Positions 47,405-57,537 of a DNA stretch of 64,000 bases are shown here, piece by piece. Within the stretch, counting starts at the first letter, position 1. Every line of letters starts with the position of its first letter. The stretch covers positions 1,302,001 to 1,366,000 of the forward strand of contig JAIXMF010000003.1 of the NCBI GenBank assembly GCA_025201365.1. Direction: 5' to 3'. The notes under the pieces are model-generated. The model had not been told where the DNA came from and searched no databases. It was given only the letters and a program-made list of their open reading frames with translations. The translations under genes and the position numbers were made by a program. The DNA comes from Syncephalis plumigaleata (lineage: Eukaryota; Zoopagomycota; Zoopagomycetes; Zoopagales; Piptocephalidaceae).

Positions 47405-50400
47405 ATGGAATCATCTGCTGATAACAATAATAATAATAGCCAGCTTATAGTCAATGCTACAACATCCGTATCATCAAATTCCCTGGTATTTCTATCATCA
47501 TCATATCATCGATACTAGTCAACATACTAATCGTAATACTACTATCTAATGGTCTTTCTAATGACAATCAATAGATGGTAAGCCTATATCGTATGACATT
47601 GATTGCGATACTGATGATGATGTCACATATGATGCTGTCAATCATAGCTGGTGAGTTAAACAACGAGTAAGGATGACATCTATCGTGTTGACTGGAATGT
47701 AAATCAAATCATATGTCGCTATTATAGAAGCAGACGTAAGTTGATATTCTGTCTAAATAAACATACAACGTACTAATTGCAATACTCGTATGATAGGAGG
47801 TGAGTTGTGAATCACGATGATACTGTGTCATACGCTCATTGAAATGTGGCAATCGATTCCCGTATGATTATATGCATAGGAACCGTAAGCTACTAGTATC
47901 ATTGTAATGTGCCATTTGATTCACGTATGATTGCATGTATTAGTGGGTAAGCGAGCACTCGTTGAATGTGGCATTCGATTCACCGATGATGACGCGTAAT
48001 AGATTGTAAGTGGGCGGTATTCTGATTGCAGTATACGTCATACTAATTGCAATGGCACAATTACTTCACTTGTCATTCCACACACACACACACCACACAC
48101 ACACATACATGACAGTATGTAGGTGATCATTTCGATCATAGCATACAATGTGCTCATTACAAGTTGACATGTCATGATACGTGTACGATGACCTGTAACA
48201 GGATGTAAGTTGCTAGTCTAGCATCATCGTATAATGTACTACTAACAACAACAACAATCATCATTCTCTTCGCATATGATTGCACTAGTATGTAAGTGGA
48301 CATTTCCATACTAATGCATGACGTGTTAATAGCAATGCATCACACACATATACATATATACGTGATAGATTGTAAGAAGTTAGCATTCCAGTCTTACTAG
48401 TTGATGTACTCATTACCCTATGGCATACAATTCACATATGATTACGAGTAATAGTATGTAAGTGATCATCAGTGCAGTGTGCGATCGGTTAATTACAAGT
48501 GATTGATGATTCACGTATGCTTCATGTAACAGAGGGTAACTAGACATTCCTATCGTGATATGTGATGTGTTAATTGAAATGAGGAACATGGTTCATGATG
48601 GATGATTACACGGCATAGACTGTAGGTTGACATTCCAGTGTCAGTATACAGCATACTAATCATAGTATTTATTATTATTACGAATAATAGGAGGCAAGCC
48701 ATTATGATGACTATAGAATACGGTATACTAATTATAGCATGATGCATGATTGACTTGTAACAACACATGTAGAAACAAGTAAGCTAACATCCAATAACAA
48801 TCACAATAATCATAATGGATGACATACTAAGTGAAATGCAACATACAATTCATATACGTGTGTGTGTGTATGATGATTACACGACATAGACGGTAAGTTA
48901 ACACGTGGACTACAATCCCAAATTGTAGCTCACCTATAACTATGGAATACAATAGGCCGTAAGTTATTATTTCGATTGAAGCATATGAGACATTAATTGG
49001 AGTGTGGAATACAATCCACGTACTATCACGTACAACAGAAGGTAAACTAGCATTTAATGACAATAGACAGTGCACTAATTGTAATGTGGCACATGATTTG
49101 TATACGATTATGCACAGCGAATAGTAAGCTAGTACTATAATGACAATAGATAATATACTAATCGGAGTGTCGCACATGATTTGTATATGAATACGTATAG
49201 CAAATAGTAAGCTATTACTATGATGACAATAAGTGATGTGTTAATTGTTGCGTGGTATACGTATCTTGTATGCTTATAAATGGCAGAAAGTGAGTTAGGA
49301 TGTCAATTGTAGCAGGCAACGAATTAACTTGACATATAATTTCCGTATGCTTACACATGACAGACTGTAGGTTGTCATATAGATTGTAGCAAACAATAAA
49401 TTAATAGTGATGTGGCATACGATTTATGTATGATTATGGACGATAGAAAGTGAGTTAGCACGTTGGCAACAGTATACGATGGACTTATCATAATGCACCG
49501 TACAATTATCGTATAATCACACGAAACAGACAGTAAGTTAGCATTCTGGTTTTACCATGCGATGAACTAATTGTAAATTGACGTATGATTTGCCTATGAT
49601 TATGAATGGTAGCGAGTAAGTTAGCACGATGATTACAGCATTCAATCGTCCAACTGTAATTAACATATGACTGCTTATAATTATGCATGATAGACGGTAA
49701 GCTAACATGATGATTATGGATTTAATAAATTAACCATATTGTGATACTCAATTCCCATACAATTGTATGGGACAGACGGTAAGCCAACGGATTATTGGAG
49801 CATACGGTAAATTAATAGGACACTTAATACACGTATGGTTACGTACGATAGACGGTAAGTCGAAATATGGATTGCAACTTATGATGGACTAATATAGCAT
49901 GGAATCCACGTACGATTATGCATGACAGAAGGTCAGCTAGCACGCCAATTGTAGCACGTGAAGTCGTTAAAATTTAACATATGACTTTTGATTATGCATG
50001 ACAGTTTGTAAGTTAGCATGTCGATTAGTGGAGGGTATGATGGTTCAATTGTAATTAATATATAACCTATTTATGTTTGTATACGACAGGAGGTAAGCTT
50101 ACATACTAAAGACGTCATGCAATGAACTAATCGTACTGCGATACTTAATTTTTATACGATTGTATGGAATAGACGGTAAGCCAATATGCCGATTGCAGCA
50201 TACGATAGACTAATATGATTCGTAATGCACGTATGCTTATGCATGGCAGGCTGTAAGTTAGTAGCTCAATTGCAGCACACGACAGCCAAATTATAATTAA
50301 CATGTGACTTGTTTATGATTACATATTATAGAAAGTAGGCTAGCGTATTGATTATGAATTTAATGAGCTAATCACATTGCGATATTCGATCTCCATATGA

Positions 50401-53400
50401 TTGTATGCGACAGGTCGTAAGCTAATACACCAGTGGCGATATACCACAAATTAACAAGATACTTAATACGCATATGATTATTCATGATAGCCGGTAGGTT
50501 GGCGTATCGGTTACCGCACACGATGGACTAATCGTAATGTGATATATGTGATTCATGTATTATTATTATTGTGAATTATAGGCTGTAAGTCAACAGTGGG
50601 GTTGCAGTGTATGACAGGCTGATTATAACATACGATTTCTATATGTTTATGCATTGTAGTATGTAAGTTAATAGAGGGGTTGTAGCGTATGACAGGCTGA
50701 TTATAACATACGATTTCTATATGTTTATGACTTATAGGCTGTAAGTTGAAATAGTAATAGCAGCATGCAGTGGACTGATAATGGTGCACCGTACAATTCT
50801 CATGTACTTACACGTTACAGGAGGTAAATTGGTACACTGATTTTACTATGCAATGGACTAATAGTGAATTGAATACAACCCCATATGACTATGCATGGTA
50901 GTGGGTAAGTTGAATGGTAGTTACAGCATACGGTGGTCTAATTATAATTAACATACGGCCCGCTTACGATTACACATTACAGATAGTAAGTTAGCATATT
51001 GATCATGGCGCGCAATGCACTAATCATATTGTGACACTCGATTTTATGCGATTATACATGACAGGAAGTAAGTCAATGTGCGATTATAGCGTGCTATAAA
51101 CTTGAACTAATGGTAGGATGACATATGATTCCCATAGATTTATGAATCGGAGGATGTGAGTTAGCATAGGTTACAACATACGGTGAACTAATATGACATT
51201 TAATACACGTATGCTTACACGTGATAGGAGGTAAATTATCTAGTCGATTGCAGCATACAGCGAAGTAATTAAAATGCTACGGCTTTTGTATGATTATGAA
51301 TGACAGGAGGTAAACTAGCATCCCAGTTAATTTACATAACATATTAATCGTATTGCGGTATACTAATCATAATACGATATGTGCTTGTACCATTATCATA
51401 GCAAGTAAGTTGATATCCGAATGATAATGTATCATGCACTCATTACAATGGAATATATAGCCCTCGTATAATCATGCACCGGAAGCAGTAAGTTTCATCG
51501 TTTGATTTGGTCAAGCATCGTGTAAAGCTAATCCACTGATGTATGGTCTAGTTGAAAGAAGCGAATCAACATGTAAGTTGATGTCACGATTACAATCTAC
51601 GGTATACTAATTGAGTATGACAAATGATTGCTGTATTTCCTAGTTGAAGAAGCGAATCAACATGTAAGTTGATGTCACGATTACAATCTACGGTATACTA
51701 ATCGGAATATCACAAATGATTACCGTATGGCCGCATGATAGCTTGTAAGCTGAACGTGTCAGCTAGTAGACATGAAGCATTAACCATAGTGTGACATACA
51801 ATCCCATATGATCATGGATACTAGGATGTAAGCTAGCATTGTTAACATTAATACATCGATCTAATTGCAATGTGGTAAACAACTTGCGTGTGATTACATA
51901 TAACAGCTTGTAAGTGGGCATTGTAATCACAGCATGCGGTGTACTGATTGCATTATGACACATGATTCACGTATGGTTGTATGTGGTAGTTTGTAAGTTT
52001 ATTATTCTTGTTACGACATACGAGACATTAACTGGAATGGGACACTCAATCCACGTATGATTATGCGCATCAGGGAGTAAGTCAGCATTCATGTTGTAAT
52101 ATGATATTGATAGCTGATAGTAATTTGGTATACCATTCATATATGTGCATGTGTGTGATAATAGGCCGTAAGCTAGCATTCTAATGGCAATTTGACGATG
52201 GACTAATAATCTAATGACGTGGTGTACACCCACAAATAATCATGATATAGATGGTAAGAAAGTCAACCTATTCATTGGAAAGTCTAGTCGCTAACAGCAG
52301 TATGATATCTCATTCGTATATGTTTACGTGTCATAGGCAGTAAGTGACATTCGAATGCTTCGTATGGTAGATTGATTGCAGTATGATGGTATACGTTTCA
52401 TGTATGGCCACATTCTATAGTTTGTAAGTGGGCATTTTGATTGTAATGTAACATACAACTCACCTATGATTATGTGTGATAGAGGTAAGCAGGCATTCTA
52501 TCCCGGTATACGACATGCTAATGGCAATGTATGGCATACGATCCATGCATGGTCATGTATGATAGAAGAAGGTAGGTAGCATTCTATTGCACGTATTCCC
52601 ACTAATTGCAATACGGGATACGATCCATGTCTATGTGATTGCGTATGATAGCAAGTAAGTTGACGTATTGTTGCCGTGTATGTCGTGCTAACAACAACAT
52701 CGTCATGTCATATGATTGGCATATAACTATTGAACAGAAGGTAAACTAGCATTCGATCAGAATAGACGATGTGCTCATTGTAATGCAAACACATTCTGTG
52801 CACTTCTATACGATAGGATGTAAGTCGATATGCTGTTGCATTCTATGATGCACTAATCACAAGACAACATACGATCACATTTGATTACGTAGAATAAAGG
52901 GCAAGTGGACATTTCAATGGCAATTTGCAATACGCTAATTACATTGCGGCATTCAATTCCCATATGATTGTGAATGACAGGAGGCAAGTTGGCATTTCTA
53001 ATGACAATCTATGACGTGCTAATTGCAATGTACGCCATATGAATCGTGTATACTCGCGTATAACAGCATGTAAGCGAGCACTTTTACTTGCAATATGTAG
53101 CATGCTAATGACGATATGTGGCATACAATTCACGTATTACCGGATTAACAGAAGGCAAGCCAGTGATTTGATCGTGATATGCCGTGTGCTAATGGCAATA
53201 CGACATGCAATCCATGCATAATCACATACAACAGGAGGCAAGTCAATGGATTGATGACAAGCTATGCTATGCTAAATGCAATACGAGTTGACTAATATAC
53301 GATAATGGGCAATAGAAAGTAAGCTATCATCTCGACTACAATGGATGATTCATTGATAGCAACATGTAACATGGCTCATTCACAATGGCACAATACAGGA

Positions 53401-54030
53401 TGTAAGTCAAAAGATGCATAGTCACGATGCATGATGTACGACTAATCGATGTGTGATATGCAATCCGTACAATCATATCGAATAGCAAGTAAGCTGGTAT
53501 TTCCGATGATCGTGTATGATCACTCAACCATAATGTGCTACTCGATCCATGTGGATTGTAAATAATAATAATAATAGGAAGTAAGTGGGCATGTCAATCA
53601 ATGTATATGCATTACTCATTGTAATGTGACATTTTCTCCACGTATGCTGACATACATCAGATTGTAAGCTATCTTTTCGATTGCCATAGACTATACACTG
53701 ATTACAATCAATATAAATACGATATGCGTATGATTATATGATAGCTTGTAAGTGGACAGTATGACGATAACAAATACCGCATTAATTGTAATGGAATACA
53801 CGTCAATTGTTAAGACATCTTGAGGAATGGTAAGGCATAATCCATCATAATCATACCATACTAATCCATTATATTAGAGCAAGACAAGGACATATCAAGT
53901 AGATATTATAGGTATTCAAGTCAAGAATGTATTGATGCAAGACCCCATTTAGTATCCATACTATTCAAGTCATTATTCCTTGGATCAAGAAATATATCTA
54001 CAAGATCATTCAATCATTTATTGAATAAAT
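47405..54030 (+). CDS. Gene C: giant micro-exon gene with about 77 tiny internal exons
   Basis: The start codon follows a leader homologous to gene B. Exon 1 (47405-47485) encodes MESSADNNNNNSQLIVNATT plus seven residues. By reading every YAG-(short)-GTRAG junction I find 77 internal exons between 47575 and 53829. Sixty-five are exactly 3 nt (first ATG 47575-47577, then CTG 47648-47650; last CTT 53745-53747). Others are 6 nt (five cases), 5 nt (47880-47884, 53825-53829), 2 nt (52483-52484), 1 nt (52900), about 8 nt (47728-47735) and three linked exons at 51486-51663. None of the 65 codon-size exons is a stop. Taken as single codons in phase 0, they give W-I-Y-D-Y-I-Y-R-T-E and so on, and the frame ends at a TGA spanning the last junction, where A and B also stop. 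The 8- and 5-nt exons near the 5' end leave the frame one base off, unresolved. The final exon starts about 53878. No function is known. Confidence 0.75.
47486..53877 (+). repeat. Tandem array of diverged intron/3-nt-exon units
   Basis: About 78 units averaging 83 bp. A typical unit is GTAAGTTAGCAT, a spacer with GCATACGATG, ACTAATTGTAATG (branch site), CATACGATTCACGTATG (hairpin), ATTATGCATGACAG, then the 3-nt exon. Splice-site, branch-site and exon-length features are far better kept than the rest of the unit, so the units are old but splicing appears constrained. Some neighbours are almost identical (50581-50660 with 50661-50735; 51552-51618 with 51644-51709), showing recent unit duplication. 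Confidence 0.85.
54024..54029 (+). terminator. Poly(A) signal of gene C
   Basis: AATAAA in the last exon's 3' UTR. About 150 bp around it (53880-54030) match the end of gene B almost base for base, with a shorter match to the end of gene A. Confidence 0.7.
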
Positions 54031-54040
54031 ATGTCGTATT

Positions 54041-54390
54041 CTAAGCATTAAAAATTATGGATGATGCCATTGACTTTAAAAATCAAGTAGATTAGACGTA
54101 TTGCGCTTTTCTTTCTTGAATCTAAATAATCCAAGACAAGCAAGTACCGTATAATTACTACGAGACAGATCATTTGAAGACATATTTTCTGAATTGCTCC
54201 ATCGAGAAACGTCAATTGCATAGTTTTTTTACTTCAATCACTGCATGTTTATATGACTCGTATTGTTATATTGCCACGAGAGTGTAATTGTCATTAGTTA
54301 ATGTAACAAAATCAATAAACATAAACACTAAAATGAACTATTTATCAATGATTTATAAAATGCATAGGAATATCATCATCGTCTTGCCCG
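54041..54390. other. Convergent spacer between gene C and the desaturase
   Basis: AT-rich, no gene seen; carries the desaturase 3' UTR on the minus strand. Confidence 0.5.
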
Positions 54391-55620
54391 TTATATCGCC
54401 TGCTGTTGCTGTGCTTGCTGTTGCTGCTCTCGGGCCATTCGTCTTGCTGTCTTGTGCGCTAGTTCCGTACGACCCACTCGACTTTGTGGTCCGAATGCCG
54501 GATCCATAATGAATCGCCATAATACCATCCACCACGATGTGTGATACGCTAGCGTGTCATAATATTCGGGAGCAATACGACGTACTGCCGGTAAACGTGA
54601 CCAAGGAACGTGAGCAAAGTCGTGATGTTCGTTATGGTAGCCGATATTCATAAATACTCGATTACCACTACCGTAGTACGAGTAGGTCTCCTGGCCATCG
54701 TTAAACGTATAATGCTCCTGGATAAAGTGGGCAGCACCCGGGTGTAGTGAGTAGCCCATCCACAGACTGAGGAACAAATAGAATAAGCCGCGCCAACCGC
54801 AAAAGTAAACGATAAGCGCATCGGTGCAAATGGTCCAGGCCCAGTTGTACTTTTCCCATTCAGATAGCGCTTTACCTTGAGCAGCACCGCGCACCACGTA
54901 CATTACTGGGTAGATGAGCACCCAGATGAACTTTGTAAGCATGTTGCCGCGGATGAGACGCACCTCCCAGTCCATAGGCAAGTCGGGATCACGACCGAAC
55001 ACGCCTTGATAGGTGTGATGCTCAAGATGATAGCGACGGAATGACATGGCGATTGGTACGGGGATGCCGATATTGGCCACTAGGGCGCAGAATCGATTCA
55101 TCCCCGGACTAGCCGAGGCTAGATTGTGAGTGCATTCGTGGAGGATCACGCCATATAGTGCCGTGGCTGTTCCACCAATAATATAGCTGAATACGAGCAT
55201 CGACCAATGATAGTCGACGAGAATGCGGCCGAAAACAAAGGCGAAGAATGTTTGAATGAAAGCAGCGAAAAATGTAACGTAAAGCGTGCTCACATCGTAA
55301 CCATACAGATTGATTAATTCCGGATGATCCTGTAGGATTTGACGCTTTCGCTTAAAGTGCGGCTCATCCAAGTCGTCCTCGGCGAAATGGTCGTCGGTAT
55401 AGGGGATGGAACGCTCCCAATCACCTAGATAGAGCGGGTAGCGACGATCAAAAGCGATAGTTATGCCGGCACGCTGCTTATCATCGAGTGACAGCACGGG
55501 AGAAGCGACGAGTTCGGGCGAGCAAGGAATGGACGTGGCAACGGTGCAAGAAGACGCACCACCACCACCACCACTAGTCTGAGAGTGCTGCTCATCGGTA
55601 CGATTGAGCGGTGGTGACAT
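54391..55620 (-). CDS. DES1: Sphingolipid delta-4 desaturase (DES1 family)
   Basis: Intronless frame of 409 residues. It is a membrane di-iron desaturase introducing the 4,5-double bond of ceramide long-chain bases in the ER. An N-terminal lipid-desaturase region is recognisable (FAEDDLDEPHFKRKRQIL). The three histidine boxes are present: HECTH, RRYHLEHHTYQG and GYHNEHHDFAHVPWSRLP. The hydrophobic segments lie between them in the expected order. The C-terminus is a Gln-rich run. The start is the upstream ATG giving MSPPLNRTDEQ; the first 50 or so residues are Ser/Gly-rich and poorly conserved, so a later start is possible. Confidence 0.95.
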   Translation of the reverse strand: MSPPLNRTDEQHSQTSGGGGGASSCTVATSIPCSPELVASPVLSLDDKQRAGITIAFDRRYPLYLGDWERSIPYTDDHFAEDDLDEPHFKRKRQILQDHPELINLYGYDVSTLYVTFFAAFIQTFFAFVFGRILVDYHWSMLVFSYIIGGTATALYGVILHECTHNLASASPGMNRFCALVANIGIPVPIAMSFRRYHLEHHTYQGVFGRDPDLPMDWEVRLIRGNMLTKFIWVLIYPVMYVVRGAAQGKALSEWEKYNWAWTICTDALIVYFCGWRGLFYLFLSLWMGYSLHPGAAHFIQEHYTFNDGQETYSYYGSGNRVFMNIGYHNEHHDFAHVPWSRLPAVRRIAPEYYDTLAYHTSWWMVLWRFIMDPAFGPQSRVGRTELAHKTARRMAREQQQQAQQQQAI

Positions 55621-56658
55621 ACTGACGAGGTACAGATAAGGTGTGAGTATAACAATTATATATTATAACGAATAGTGTTGCACTGCATACACTCTAGCTA
55701 TCACCAACGGAACACTAGATGCTTAATATGTGTGTGTGTGTGTGTGCGGCTTGTTGCAGCAAGGCAAGACGGTAGCCTAGTAAGCAAGCCTTTAGTAGAT
55801 AGGTTAATTGAGAGAACCTTCAAAGATGATAGTCGTAGTAGTAATAGTAGTAGTAGTAGTAATAAAAGAAGATCAATACGAGATAACAGTGGTCACTATA
55901 ATAATAATGAAACAAAAAAAAGAGAAAGAAGTAACGACGCGTACTCACTCTCCCCTTGAAAATGCACAACTTTTTATTGTCGCACCTAAGGTGAGGTAAT
56001 AGTAATAGGGGGACAAAGCACACACAATATTAATAACTGCAACAGTTGTAGTGTTCCAATAATAGAATAAAGAAGCACTCACTAATGACAATAGAATGAG
56101 GTAAGAACAGAAAGAAAGAAACAAGTATATGTGTGTATATACCGGTCTCTCCATGCATAAAGATACATTGTATAATGATGGTTTATTCTAGTCAAACACA
56201 GTTTTACATTTCAATAGTGTGCGTACAAGTGTGTATGCGGCGGATTAACGGCTTCAGTCTCGGAAGCACGGAAAGTATGTCGCTGACAGTCGGATATATG
56301 CCAAGAAACCCGAAAATAGAACCTGTGTGTTCTCATGAGTGACACTTCATTTGTCGCTGACATTCAAGCGACAACAACAACAACAGCAACTAAAGGAAGA
56401 GGAAGAAGAAAGAATATCATGTCATTAGCGAGAAGCGCGCCATGTAACAAATTGTTTGTGCTTTATTTCTTCTTCATTTCTTCATTTCTGAGATGAATGA
56501 TAATGAAGATTAATCTATTAATAAGTTGAAATGATAATCAGCTGACTATATTACAACTAGTCTCAAAGTGAATCGGATTAAAAAATTATTTAAACTTTTT
56601 CATGCGGTTTCATCGTTGGCTTTCCAGCAAGGTTTCTCAAATCTCGGCTGCTACTATA
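55621..56658. other. Divergent promoter region of DES1 and guanylate kinase
   Basis: About 1 kb with a TGTG tract near 55730-55745, an AGT run near 55837-55862 and A-rich DNA near 55910. Short frames here translate simple repeats. No gene seen. Confidence 0.55.
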
Positions 56659-57451
56659 ATGCGTAAGCAAGTTGTTAATAGTACAACGATAGTATCTTGT
56701 ATATTCCTGCTTCTTAGACTTATCGTTGTTGTTGTCATCATTATTTTCTACTAGGTCCTATTGTGTTTTCAGGTCCGTCAGGAGCGGGTAAAAGCACCAT
56801 TTTAAAGCGGCTATTTGCTGAATTCCCTGACCGGTTCGGCTTTAGTGTATCGCGTAAGTAGCGATAGCAGTAGTAGTAGCAGTAGTAGCAACAGTTAATA
56901 GACGACTAATCATGCGCGATGTTATTACTAGATACGACGCGTGGTATGCGTCCAGGAGAAGTGAACGGCAGGATTATCATTTTGTTACACGGGATATGAT
57001 GCTAGCTGAAGTGGCAGCCGGTAAATTTATTGAAAGTGCCGAATTCAGCGGCAACATGTATGGCACTTCGATTGCTGCAGTGGAGGCGGTGGCATCGAGT
57101 GGACGTCAATGCATACTAGATATTGATTTGCAGGGTGTGTTGGCCGTGAAGAAGACTCACCTGAACGCGCGTTACATCTTTCTAGCACCGCCATCAATTG
57201 AGGAGCTAGAGCGTCGCTTACGCAATCGTGGTACGGAAACGGAGGAGAGTCTAGCCAAGCGACTGGCCACGGCAAAGCGAGAACTGGCCTATGCCGAGGA
57301 GTTTCCCAATACTCATGATCGTATTGTTGTGAATGACGATTTAGAAACTGCTTATCAACAAGTGCGTCAATTCGTACTTGAAGAAGAAAAAAGCAGTAGA
57401 GAAATAATAGCACCAGTAATAATAATGACCATGAATTATTTACTATGCTAA
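56659..57451 (+). CDS. GUK1: Guanylate kinase
   Basis: Phosphorylates GMP to GDP with ATP in the cytosol. Exons: 56659-56662 (only ATG plus one base), 56755-56853 and 56932-57451. The product reads [20 protein letters not shown] (P-loop), [20 protein letters not shown] (GMP-binding), [38 protein letters not shown] and [17 protein letters not shown]. The frame is one base short at GGCAGGATTATC near 56974: one more G (GGGATT) gives the conserved DYHF and a 207-residue protein, the normal size. I take it as a homopolymer loss in the assembly. Confidence 0.93.
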
Positions 57452-57537
57452 TATCTTGAATAAATAAGATAAGCAGTTACTACACTAACTACTACGTTAT
57501 TGTTGTAATATGTATATGTGGAATAGCAATAATTGAT

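Noticed and set aside
47486-53877. CRISPR-like array or plain satellite DNA
   Set aside because: The units are regular, but there are no identical repeats with unique spacers; conservation is concentrated in 5' splice site, branch site, hairpin and 3' splice site, and the ends match an intronless paralogue after splicing.
47486-53877. Recursive (ratchet) splicing of one giant intron, with no micro-exons retained
   Set aside because: Ratchet points have AG directly joined to GT, whereas here a constant 3 nt stands between, free of stop codons; in gene B the retained codons align with gene A. Not fully excluded without RNA.
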